A stretch of DNA of 64,000 nt from Ligula intestinalis. Its lineage: Eukaryota; Platyhelminthes; Cestoda; Diphyllobothriidea; Diphyllobothriidae. The DNA lies in the NCBI GenBank assembly GCA_036362985.1, contig JAYGXS010000003.1:47667422-47731421 (forward strand), given 5' to 3'. Every line of letters begins with the position of its first letter. Position 1 is the first letter of the stretch. Below the pieces are notes generated by a model. That model ran no database searches, was not told the origin of the DNA, and saw nothing but the letters and a program-made list of their open reading frames with translations. Positions 1-9,540 of the stretch are shown here, piece by piece. A program made the translations under genes and the position numbers.

Positions 1-1
1 A

Positions 2-257
2 GTTTTCTTCAGAAATATCCACTTTATCTTTCAACATAATGCAAGGTCCTACCGTGGTTTGGAAACGTACAAAGTTCGAGTGAATGCCTTCAGAGACCTC
101 ACGCCGCGCGAATTTGCCGATAGATACCTCTGTCTGAAGAGAACGACAAAAAAGAAAGTCGAGTAGTCAGGTGGCCACTTTCACCCCCGTCGCTGGAAAA
201 CGTCCTGACAGCATGGATTGGCGCGAGAGGGGCGCGGTCACACCAGTAAAAGATCAG
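2..257 (+). pseudogene. Cathepsin L copy A, exon 1 (3' part, frameshifted)
   Basis: This is the 3' part of exon 1, cut by the window edge, and it encodes the propeptide and the first mature residues of a cathepsin L-like protease. Reading from base 2 gives the end of the ERFNIN helix, then RGLETYKVRVNAF and REFADRYLCLKR, matching intact copy C. A TAG stop lies at 164-166. Between the agaacg at about 140 and the codons for PDSMDW there is one more nucleotide than in copy C, so the reading frame is lost and then resumes as TPVAGKRPDSMDWRERG. The exon ends at ...VKDQ, 257, with a GTCAGA donor, the same position as in copy C. Stop plus frameshift make it a pseudogene. Confidence 0.85.
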
Positions 258-2532
258 GTCAGATCTTCAATGTCAGATTCAATATTTTGAAAAAAAATTG
301 ATGTTCAGAAGATTGATTTTGTTTTCGTACGGATTCACATGGACATCATTTGTTGATGCAATAAATAATCGCAATTTGCATCTGCAACAAAGGTAATTGC
401 GAGTAATTCCAACAGGCAGCACCTAAATTAATATTTCGACGATGCCATTGACAGTGCAGGTAGACGTGGGGCACTTTTTTGTCCAAAATAGGAAGGACTT
501 TACCTTTTACATCTCCTTCGAAAACTTTACTGGTAAGAGTCCACATCAAACTATGTTGATGAAGACCGTTTGAACGTTCATCCGGTTGTCTCAGTGAATT
601 AAATACTTTTTTTAACTACTGGACAAATAAGTCCCTCCTTCGGAATACAGGTTTTGCGCTGTTGAGGTAAGAAGTCAAGTGTGGGACTGTCTAGTTTGAA
701 ATGATATCCAAAGACATTTTGATGTATGTGGTAAGTAAGTGTCTGATGTATGTATCTGCTGAACAGCATGGTAGACGCCGGACGATGGCCTGGACTGGAA
801 TTCGTTTATATTACAGGCACATGCAGGTTCATGCACCATACCCGTCAGGTGCCGCGACAGTTTCAAGACGACCGAAAGGAGCTCAGATTCAACTCCACAC
901 CCAACGTGGTCGCCAAAATGTATGTATGGGATTTTCAGGTACATCGTAAAGCGTCCTGAATCCCAACTGCCTAGAAGGTCCCCAGAAATCGCACTAAACA
1001 CATTATTGAACCTGTCTCTCAGTCGTTTACTATACAAATGTGAGCCTGACCGCGTAAATCGAGTAATCCGGTTCAAGGCCACAACTTGAAGGACGCTGTG
1101 GTAACCTAACAGTCCGTCAAATTAACTATAGTGGTGTTAGTACTGCCGTGTCTTTGGGTGGAGTCAGAGTCGACCTTTCTAGTCCTTTCCTCTTCGGTGC
1201 ACCCAGTGATTCGGGGTCACAGCATATGTAGTATACTAAAAACGCTCGAATACTCAAACGTTTTGCGTTAGCTATGTAGCATACGGCTATATAAAAAGAG
1301 GTTTGATAGTGACGCCAGTCGATGTATCTATGGTCTATGAACACGTACAGCAGAAGAAACACACCTTCGCCTTCGACAATGCAAGGGTAAAAGGCTGAGC
1401 CAAGGTCAAGATGGTAAGACTTCTGCGGGAAAGTTAGTCTTCGACTGGCACACTTAACAGAGCCGTAGACTTTCATTCTGCTTACCAGGCGGTACGCAAA
1501 CGGCTCGAGTCAGTTCGAACAAGGTCAACAGAACGGCGAAGAAGACACAAGCGTTGAGTAGAACTGAGATTAGAGGAAGAAAGGAGAGGGGTCGGCCAGG
1601 GACCAGGTGACCAGCGTGGAACGCTACCTGACCGCTACCACGCACACGCAGTTGACATGAACTCATGCGGGCAACAACAAGTGATTAGTCCGTCGGTGGA
1701 CAAGGGACAGGCCAGTAAGCGCACTGAGGTGCCAACAATTACGGCAGTCTCAAAGGGGACAAAGGTCACACGAGCCCCCCAGCGATCAATCTCACGGACA
1801 GTCAGCAGTGAACAAGCGGGTCAGAGTTCGTGCGCCGAGCACGGATATAATAACAGGCATGCAGCGAGTCTAAAACAGTCCCGGCAAACAAAAACAAACA
1901 TCACGTTACTCTGACGATGGAAACGAGCGAGTGTCCGAAACGTCAGTCCCCATATAACTCGGTCCATGTCCTTGAACCTTCTTCTTCGTCTTTTTTGGGG
2001 ATTAATGAAAACGATCAAAAGTTTACGTTAACAATGAAGCATACGGTAATATAAAATAGTGGTTTGATAGTGACGCAAACGATTGTCATGTTTTCCTATA
2101 AAGCTCCCCTGCGTTTTAAAGTGGCCTTTAAAACTCGCATTTATTAGTATGGCCGTAAATGTTGACCGGAGCATGCGTTGCAGTCCTCGAGATTTGCAGC
2201 CCAGAATTCATTCTACTAAGTATTTTTGATTTTCACAGCAAGCGGAAAATCTTCAGAAGAACAAATAGAAGTCGATGGTAGCAGGTTTTCCCTTATCGAT
2301 ACAGTTAAGCTGAAGTGATTTGTTTCTCATCGCATACCCAACAGACTGAGAACAAAGAGAAGGACCGCAATTGCTAAGATTCATTTCTAATAAACAAACC
2401 TCTATTAAAAAAAGATAAAATCGAACCCACATCGGACATACTTCAAATTTGCGTCTTATTTCAGGAATGCTTACCTGTTTTTCACGCCAAAAATATAGCG
2501 TTTGCACATGCACACGAAATTTAATCTTACAG
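258..2532 (+). other. Intron 1 of cathepsin copy A, with a repeat insertion
   Basis: Non-coding, between a GT donor at 258 and an AG acceptor at 2531-2532. Large parts (for example 690-960 and 1200-1260) align by eye with intron 1 of copy C (34990-35560). The stretch from about 1320 to 2035 has no counterpart in C and is bracketed by a direct repeat at about 1258-1326 and 2020-2090. Open frames in this stretch resemble no known protein. Confidence 0.6.
1258..2090 (+). repeat. Insertion bracketed by a long direct repeat; hammerhead-like core at its 3' side
   Basis: Two near-identical stretches (about 1258-1326 and 2020-2090, sharing AGCATACGG and GGTTTGATAGTGACGC) flank about 700 bp absent from intron 1 of copy C. 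Near the right side, 1914-1949 carries CTGACGA, then a possible stem (GGAAAC with GTGTCC), then CGAAACGTC. That layout matches the hammerhead motifs reported in Penelope-like retroelement terminal repeats. No protein is recognisable. It may be a short non-autonomous retroelement with a long target duplication, or a local tandem duplication. Confidence 0.45.
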
Positions 2533-2754
2533 GGGCAATGTGGCTCCTGTTGGGCCTTCTCCGCAACCGGTGCCATTGAGGCTGCAGTACAAATAAAGAC
2601 CAGCAATCTATTCAGCCTCTCAGAACAACAACTGGTCGATTGCAGTCGAGATCAGGGTAACCATAATTGCAATGGTGGTCTTATGGATTTAGCTTTTCAG
2701 TATCTTATGAAGTACGGAATCGAAGCCGAGGAGAAGTACAATTACACGGCAAAG
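2533..2754 (+). pseudogene. Cathepsin L copy A, exon 2 (catalytic Cys exon, open)
   Basis: A 222-nt, 74-codon exon between ...TTACAG and an AAG|GTTATT junction. It encodes [16 protein letters not shown], which contains the catalytic Cys of papain-family C1 peptidases, then [11 protein letters not shown] and CNGGLM around the S2 pocket, and ends in YNYTAK. Length and phase are identical to exon 2 of copies B and C. The exon is open and keeps the usual Asn of CNGG, which copy C has changed to Lys. The donor GTTATT is weaker than the GTAAGT of copy C. Because exons 1 and 3 of this copy are broken, it is counted as part of a pseudogene. Confidence 0.85.
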
Positions 2755-5439
2755 GTTATTCTCGCGGTACTACAAACGGGATTATTTATTGAATTATTGA
2801 GGTAGCATTATCGTAAGATACCCCATTGTTTCCACTACACGGAATTATTTTGCGGCCTACTATTAAGTTGTATTATAGAAAACGTAAAAGCCTGTACACA
2901 TTGAAGCTAGAAGGTGGCAATAAGCTAAAAGCTTAAGTACTTAATGCAAATACAAATACCATGCATCGCCCAAAGGCGTTTTTTTGAGTAATGCACACGT
3001 TCGCACTAACCAGGAAAAACAGGCTCATTGATTGCTATACTCCGGCCTGTAACAAAAGACGTGTTTTGAAAGGCAAAACAATTATTCTTGTTGCTGACCG
3101 TCACTCAAGATTGTCCTCAGTTTAAGTGAACATTCTCGGAAATTTATAACAGGTTCTCCATTTGCATAATCCAAGAACCTAATCCTACACCTCTGATTGA
3201 AAGTTGGTCTATGTCCTATATTTATTTACTCGCTTGCATTATGCGAGAATAGAGCTTTTTATAAGCATTAAATAAATGGCGTTCTGGCTGGTCTGCGACT
3301 ATCCGGCCAGCAAAATATCGCTGTTGATGAAAGTAATTCCATTGCAAGTAGATGGTCATGCAAAAGCCGACTTGCAGGCATGACGGACGAATTTAAGGAT
3401 TGTTTTGCACACAAAACCACCATATTTCAGTGCTATATTTAATTCCATTTCAATTTGTCCGTGTGTCTTACTGATGTTTGAGAAACTGTCACGCTGCTCA
3501 ACCGCTCTATGTCTTCATCTACGTTCTTAGAATTGGAGCTGTCGTGCGTATCGAGTTAGATTTGGGGTCAACATCCTCCTCAAGAACGGAATCCGTGTTT
3601 TCATGGAATAAGCTCATAATTTCGTCTGACAGCAATTATCACAGAAGTTGGAAAAAATAAATATTGTATTTACCACTACAATTTGAATTCTTTGGTGAAC
3701 TGAAGAACGTATAGAAAGCGTTAACAGAAATGTGCACAAAGGTTATTCTAAGCAGGTGATTGGCTACTTCCTTGTTGATTCTTTCTTCTGTAGGCCTTGC
3801 CGATTATACCTACACGAAAACCACTTATAGTCCTCTGTGCTTAATATCTAAATGGTTACTTTATCGCAGGCGAGAGCACCCAAATTTGCTCATTGCCGTG
3901 GTGACCTAAAAGCACACTTCAGACTGCTAGTGACTATGCGAAATGCTGATGACTGATTAGTGAAACGACTAAAAACTCCAGTGCAGTTCAGTTTATTTGA
4001 TGGAAACGATTGTCATCTACCCTTGCAATCTAGTTATTTAGTTATTGTGCCAAGTCACCGTTTTCTTTGCGGCACAGCTTGCGTTTTCATGGCCTATTTT
4101 GACGTTAACTTCGGCCATAGTTAGGTGTTTGAACACAGTCTGCTCAACACCAATTAGAATGTGAGACATCGGGTGATAATAAGAATAATGCAACGGGTTC
4201 TTAAAAGGCACGATTATTTTCATTTAGCCTTTCATATTTCTATCGAATAAATCACATAAAGACAAGTTCTGTTCTAGGGGAGGTAATACTAAGAGAGCGT
4301 AGGTGCAACACTTTGCCTTGCCCCAAGTAGTCAGTGGTTTGTCCTTGATTTCGACTGACTGCAATAGCTGCCGTTAATCAATGCAACCTCATCATTCGTG
4401 TTGGATGTTGTCGTGATGCCTGCTTGACCATCTCGGTTAACTGCATTGGCGTTTGAAACTGTTTACGCCTACGCAATCCTTGCGTAGCTAATAACGCTGT
4501 TCAGCTTATGCACTGTGGCTTATTCATTAGCCGCATCAAATTTAAATGAGTCTGAACTTCTAGCAAGGATCGAAAACCTTGTGCGCCACTAGCTGGTTCA
4601 TAGCCCTCCCTCCTGATGCATGAATTACTCCTGGTGAGTGTAAAATGTCAAGCGAGCAAATACCTTCTTCCAGCAACCGAGATGCCTTCGCCTAAACCGC
4701 ATTTGCAAACCTGTTGTGGATGGGAAGACTGAAGTCAAAGCTGTGTACGCCTACTGCTACTCACACAGTTTGTGACTTATGAGAAGAGGGGTCACGACAT
4801 CCGGACAAAATTCTTTATCCTGTACGGACTGGCACCCTGTCACCACAACACACGTACTGCACTAAGAGAATCAGCCTTATATAAAAGAACGTACCGTGTG
4901 GCTAAAAAGAAGTATGCAGGTAACTTTTAACTAATGCATTTCATCGAAAACTATCAAACCAAAATGATTTGATGACGTGTCCGTTATTGAAACAAAACTT
5001 AAGCTAGCGGACAAAGAAGATATACAACAAAAAGAAATATAGGAAAGTAATAACAGGTACTATATTAACTTCAAAATTTAATCGACGCAATGAAAGCCTA
5101 TGAAGATCCATACTTCCCTTCCTACTTAATTGACTGGCTTGCCTACGAAGAGTCCGTATATGACTTCTAGGTCTCCTTATCTGAGAGATCTAGTGTGAAT
5201 GTGGAAACACATTAACTACGCTTCAAAGAATAATTAACCGTGAGAAATGTTTCTTGCATTGATAAACCAAGGTCTTTTCTTCCAGTTCTTATTTTGCGTG
5301 TTTTAAGTGCACGAGATGATACCTTTAGTTGAGTTTTTGCATAATTTTTCTGGGGGATAATCATGAAGCTTTGTCGCTCAAACAGGGCTTAAAAATCACG
5401 ATGCGATTTCAATTTTGCGCTTCAATTTCTTGAATATAG
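2755..5439 (+). other. Intron 2 of cathepsin copy A
   Basis: Non-coding sequence, 2.7 kb, with an acceptor TATAG at 5435-5439. The stretch 4930-5430 is recognisably related to 28440-28969 (before the copy E exon 3) and more weakly to 39170-39530 in copy C, so it belongs to the duplicated unit. No convincing gene, RNA or mobile element was seen in the rest. Confidence 0.6.
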
Positions 5440-5600
5440 GGCGGTGGATGCAAATAGCAGTCGTCACTCATTATCACCAATATCAGTAAATACGTGGATC
5501 TGAAGTAGGGCAATGAGGAATTTCTTCAACAGGCTGTTGCAAGTTCGGGTGCTGTATCTGTCGCCTTTGATGCCAACGATCCAGGATTTATGTTCTAAAG
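5440..5600 (+). pseudogene. Cathepsin L copy A, exon 3 (three in-frame stops)
   Basis: 161 nt, the same length as exon 3 in copies C and D, aligning without gaps. In the family frame it reads GGGCK, a stop, QSSLIITNISKYVDLK, a stop, then GNEEFLQQAV and VSVAFDANDPGF, and a final TAA where the others have Tyr. The family exon encodes the part of the right-hand domain leading to the His loop. A GTCAGG donor follows at 5601. No exon 4 was found for this copy before copy B begins. Confidence 0.85.
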
Positions 5601-6944
5601 GTCAGGTTACAGTTACTTCAAGATCACTGTCCAAATTGGAACGTTTTACTATAGCCAGTACGGAACCTAATCCTAGGTAGTTTGTATTTTAGTTCATTTT
5701 TCCCATTAACTAGGCATAAGTAAAACGTACTATGTTACCAGAGACGCGTGACTCACCATCCTCTTTCTGCCGCACGACTTTGTTTTGAATGGGTTGGCTC
5801 ATCAGTGGATACGACTAACGTTCCCATGTGTTTTCTGGCAAAATAAAAATACCAATTTCCATCCTGCATTTATAATTTTCCAGGACTTGGAGGAAATCCG
5901 AAAGTTGATGTGTACGTCCAACTTAGGTGGGTAAATGCAATTTAACCTTATTTAACTGTCCTGTTAACATCAACAGTTTGGTAGTAGGCAGTTAAAGTTG
6001 CGAAGAGCGAAGAAGACACATCAATCGATAGGACAATACTTTCATTTGCCTGACGTTTTCACATCCATCGCGGATTCATCATCAGAGACATTAGCAGAAA
6101 ACAGTAGCAGAAACGGGTAACATCGAAACGTTAGGTAAATAAAAGTATTGTCCCAGCAATCGATTGGTCTTCTTTTCAATTACTTCCTGGGACTCGCATA
6201 TTTGCTTATATTGATTTCAAGGTGCTTTTTATGCCCCAGGCCACTGTTTGATTACAGTACAGGAAAGACAAGTTCATGACGATTGGCGTTTATACTTAAA
6301 TTTAGGTTCTCCTGCTTTTACATCACTTTCAATGGCGACAAAGAAAATTTAGGATTTAGATAAGACAACGGAAGGTTTTAAAATTAACACATCAGATTTT
6401 CTCCTAGATAGAGTATGTCTTTACCGAAATCTGAGCTATTATATCGGCGTTCATTAACTTTTTCATTGTGATTTCCTAGCTGAATCTGAGTATCCCAAAG
6501 TTTGTAAAGCAAAGGTATTTTAAGCAGTACCTCAGGTACCCCTAGTGTCAGCAAATGTCCTAGAAAAACAGTGGTAATAGGGGTTTTGTGTGTGGAAATA
6601 GGATAGGCAATGAAGGATATTCGTAGAACTTCGATATGTTCTCATATTATTGTATTGTATCAAGGCATGTTGGGGATTTTTACCTGTAGATGTTTTTAAT
6701 CTATATTATCGTTTGTTAAAAAATCATTCTGCAAGTTTTATCTTGAATTCCGGAAAAAGCAGGCAGCCTGTACTGCTTAATATGATCAAAAAAGATATCA
6801 TGGTTTTATACGTTGTCCCATAAAAGATCATTAATCAAAAGCAGAAAATACGCCGGGCATCGATATTGGCATTGGAAAACATGAGTCGAAATCAATTAAT
6901 AGCAACTGATACATATTCTAAAGACTTGCATTTTGACTCATTGT
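5601..6944 (+). other. Remnant of intron 3 of copy A, with a fold-back
   Basis: Non-coding. Parts resemble 30281-31140 downstream of copy E, including the stretch just before the Penelope insertion at 6945. It contains the small fold-back at 6008-6177. No gene was seen. Confidence 0.55.
6008..6177. repeat. Fold-back repeat with hammerhead-like core on the minus strand
   Basis: An imperfect inverted repeat with arms of about 53 bp (6008-6060 and 6125-6177); both include GACAATACTTT and ATCGAT in opposite orientation, around a loop of about 64 bp. On the minus strand the left arm and loop contain CTGATGA, an ATCC/GGAT stem and GAAAACGTC, in hammerhead order. It may be a remnant of a Penelope-type terminal repeat; catalytic activity is only inferred. 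Confidence 0.5.
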
Positions 6945-6952
6945 AACAAAAT
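6945..6952. repeat. Left target-site duplication of the Penelope pair (AACAAAAT)
   Basis: AACAAAAT occurs here and again at 11608-11615, directly outside the Penelope pair. The host sequence on both sides continues the alignment with the uninterrupted duplicate at 31080-31330, so this is a genuine insertion footprint. Confidence 0.75.
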
Positions 6953-7587
6953 GTGTACCTGCTCTTCAACTCCAAGCTTGCAGAGGTGAAGGTTCTGGCC
7001 AAGTTTTTTGGGGTCTGTGTGGAAATAAATGAGTATTCAAATGAATGCTGGAGAGCTCTGCTTCGCAATCTTACTGCTATCACTACTGACACCTTAAGAA
7101 GGTATGCTGAAAACCTGTTAGAAAGCACTCGGATATAGATGGGAGAACAAGAGCGTCACGTGTGCCAGTGGGCTGCCGTTCTGGACACCCTCAATGACGA
7201 AGAAAGACGGGACTTAATCAGCCACACAAAGATCATAGAAACTAAACGGGGGGCAGCAAAAAGATCGACTCTACTACAAAGGGTGCACGAAAGGAAACCC
7301 CAAGCAAGACTGCCTAAAGACCTAGATCGGTACGTATACAATCATTCCTCTGTGACGCTTGATAAGACAACAGTTGAGGCATTATCTTTTGGCACAAAAT
7401 TATGCATGCCTGCTCGAAGTGTTAATCAGTTAGAATTGGAAACCCAGTTTGAAAACCTGTTTAACCAAACTTACGAATTAAAGCCTATCTCAACTGAAAG
7501 TATCCGGCCTTTAAAATCGACACTGGTGAATTGAAGTCACCAGTACTTGAATCAGAGACCAATCAGTTGCGGAGTGCTGTCAAAAGC

Positions 7588-7938
7588 ACACATGGGTCAA
7601 CTCAAATTAAGCAAATCTGCCATACCAACTTAATAATTAAGTCAGCCTAGCAGTCATTCTGGTGGATTCTAGACGATTGCTTAGGAAATCCTGCTTGGGC
7701 AGTCAAATTTCTCCCGTATTGGTGGATTCCATAGGAGCGTAAAGTTGAGCGGGTAATATCGATCCAAGTGTGATTAAACTCATGGCGTGAAGCGGGCGTT
7801 TGTAGCTTAGCGGTAGAGCATTAGCCTCAGGCAAAGGCTTCTCTGATGCGTGGGTTCAAATCCCGCCAAACGCCTAGAGTTTTTCAAACTTGGTTCAACT
7901 CAAATTCAGCAAATCTGCCATACCAACTTAACACATGG
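7588..7938 (+). mobile_element. tRNA-headed SINE nested in the Penelope RT
   Basis: 335 bp (7596-7930) flanked by a perfect 8-bp duplication ACACATGG (7588-7595 and 7931-7938). The empty site is seen in Penelope copy 2 at about 10245. Its 3' tail, TCAACTCAAATTcAGCAAATC plus TGCCATACCAACTTAA (about 7895-7930), also occurs at its start (7597-7630), so the insertion is bounded by about 36-bp direct repeats. The middle (about 7690-7790, with TATTGGTGGATTCCAT) matches the core of the SINE pair at 48430-48840. A tRNA-like head lies at 7796-7874. Confidence 0.8.
7796..7874 (+). ncRNA. tRNA-like SINE head with A and B boxes
   Basis: GCGTTTG at the start pairs perfectly with CAAACGC at the end (7-bp acceptor stem). 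TAGCTTAGCGGTAGAGC is a good A box and D arm, and GGGTTCAAATCCC is a good B box and T arm. The anticodon stem is poor (TTAGC is followed by CTCAGGC and AAAGG), so no anticodon is assigned. It sits inside a mobile insertion, so it is read as an internal RNA polymerase III promoter of a SINE and not as a working tRNA gene. Confidence 0.65.
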
Positions 7939-9540
7939 AGAAGTTAAAGCAGTTGCGCGAAAATAAAGACATCCAGATTACTAAACCTGATAAACGAGCA
8001 GGTGTCGTCATAATTAACAGGTCAGATTACCTTCGACTAATGCATATAGTCTTGACAGACCAGAGGAAGTTTACGAAAGTAGACAAAGAGGAGGATCGGA
8101 TGGATGAAGTAGAGGCACACTTGACTGACTGCCTAAGAAGACCCCAAAAGGCAGGTTTGATAAGCGACCGTGACCTCGAACGTCTCCGGCCAGTAGGTAC
8201 GCATATCCCTCGCCTGTATGGCCTCCCAAAAATCCACAAGGATGGCCTGCCAGTTCATCCGATCTTGGACATGCGTAGCTCGCCCTACTATACGATAGCC
8301 AAGTGGTTAGCGGATAAACTCAAAACCACTGTAGTAGCAACTAGCACCACGGAGCTATCAAGATACGTTCATATTTATTGACGAAATCAGGGACATAAAC
8401 CTAAATGGCGTGATGATGTTCTCCTTAGACGTCTCGTCGCTATTTACGAACGTCCCGGTCGTGGAAACAGTAGATTACATCTGCGACTTCCTATTGGCAA
8501 ATCAGACAGAAGAAGGAATTCCAATAGAAGCCATGAAGGAACTCCTACTAAAATGCACATCAAATGTGCAGTTACTTTTTGATAACCAACTATATCAACA
8601 GATAGACGGCGTCGCCATGGGCTCCCCCTTGGGCCTCTTCTAGCAAATTTCTTCATGGGCAAGCTGGAGAAGTTTCAACTTAGCGACCAGATTCATGAAT
8701 TTAAACACTACGGTCGCTATGTCGATGATATCTTTGCTATCGCTCCAGCAGACACATATATAGACTCGCTTCTAAATACTGTCAAACAAGCACACCCCTC
8801 CATAAAGTTCACATTGGAGATGGAAACGGCAGGTTTGCTTCCGTTCTTGGACATTCTTTTAAGCAGACGACCTGATGGTAGCCTCCAAAGAACGTTTATA
8901 GAAATAAAACCTGGTCCAGACAGTACGCGAACTTTCACAGCTTCGTACCCATTCAGCAGAAGTGTAATCTAGTCCGCTGCTTGAAGCAAAGGGCTAGAAA
9001 AATCTGCTTGGACGATACTATCGAATGAGAGCTCACGAAGATCCAGGACCTACTTCGAGACAATGGGTACCCTGACAAACGTGAAGTCAGGATCATCAAA
9101 AGTTCCGTTCTTACTCATATGGTAGACTCTGGATACCGTGTTGACCCTAACGAAGCCTTTATGTGATCTACAAGGTCTCACCAGATTACCCGAAGTCCCT
9201 GGGTCAACGGTTGCTGGCAACAGAGGAGGCCACGGCCATTCGCCTGATGAAGCCGGTGTTGTGCGCGCAGAAGAACCTTCTTCATGCCTCAAGCCTAGCA
9301 TGGCCACTGGCCGCAAAACTACCAGCATTTCCACGCGTTCTTTCCCCCTCCATCTCCTAACTACCCTCTCACTACCCGCCCTTTAAAACCCAAACCCCAA
9401 GCCCCCATTCCCAAGACTAAGTTGATTAGAACGATAATTAATTGATTGCTTGTTACCCTGTACCTTCCCCTTCCATATAAATGTAATGGCCCGAAGAGAA
9501 TTTATCGAAAGTATACGTATGCTCGCCAACTGTCCTTCTG

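Larger units (their letters stand above)
7139..8972 (+). pseudogene. Penelope-type reverse transcriptase, copy 1 (interrupted)
   Basis: Broken coding region. 7139-7534 encodes the N-terminal region (LPKDLDRYVYNHSSVTL). After the SINE, 7935-8381 gives DIQITKPDKRAGVVIINR and RLYGLPKIHKDGLP, the fingers region typical of Penelope RTs. 8410-8643 gives FSLDVSSLFTNVPV and GVAMGSPLGLF. 8655-8972 gives YGRYVDDIFAIAP, the palm motif with the catalytic Asp pair, then LLPFLDILLSRRPDG. Frames shift at about 8381, 8643 and 8970, and a stop follows LKSTLVN before the SINE. The family copies RNA to DNA at the target site; this copy cannot make the full protein. Confidence 0.85.
6953..9540 (+). mobile_element. 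Penelope-like retroelement, copy 1
   Basis: First unit of a tandem pair. It contains the Penelope reverse transcriptase blocks in order, spread over several frames, and ends with the same tail as copy 2 (GAGAATTTATCG ... CCAACTGTCCTTCTG). It begins at about the point matching 9612 in copy 2, so it lacks the first 70 bp or so. A SINE is inserted at 7596-7930. The C-terminal coding tail is present at 9163-9290 (KSLGQRLLATEEATAIR and KPVLCAQKN), but no GIY-YIG endonuclease core is readable before it. It is not autonomous in its present form. Confidence 0.85.

Noticed and set aside
675..1082. A 135-codon minus-strand open frame in intron 1 of copy A
   Set aside because: The duplicate intron in copy C does not keep it open, and it shows no motif.
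1454..1914. Two open frames (minus 1666-1454, plus 1657-1914) inside the copy A intron insertion
   Set aside because: No recognisable domain, overlapping opposite strands, and no start context or repeat copy to test them against.
7796..7874. A functional tRNA gene
   Set aside because: The acceptor, D and T arms look good, but the anticodon stem does not pair, and the sequence lies inside a mobile insertion with target duplications.
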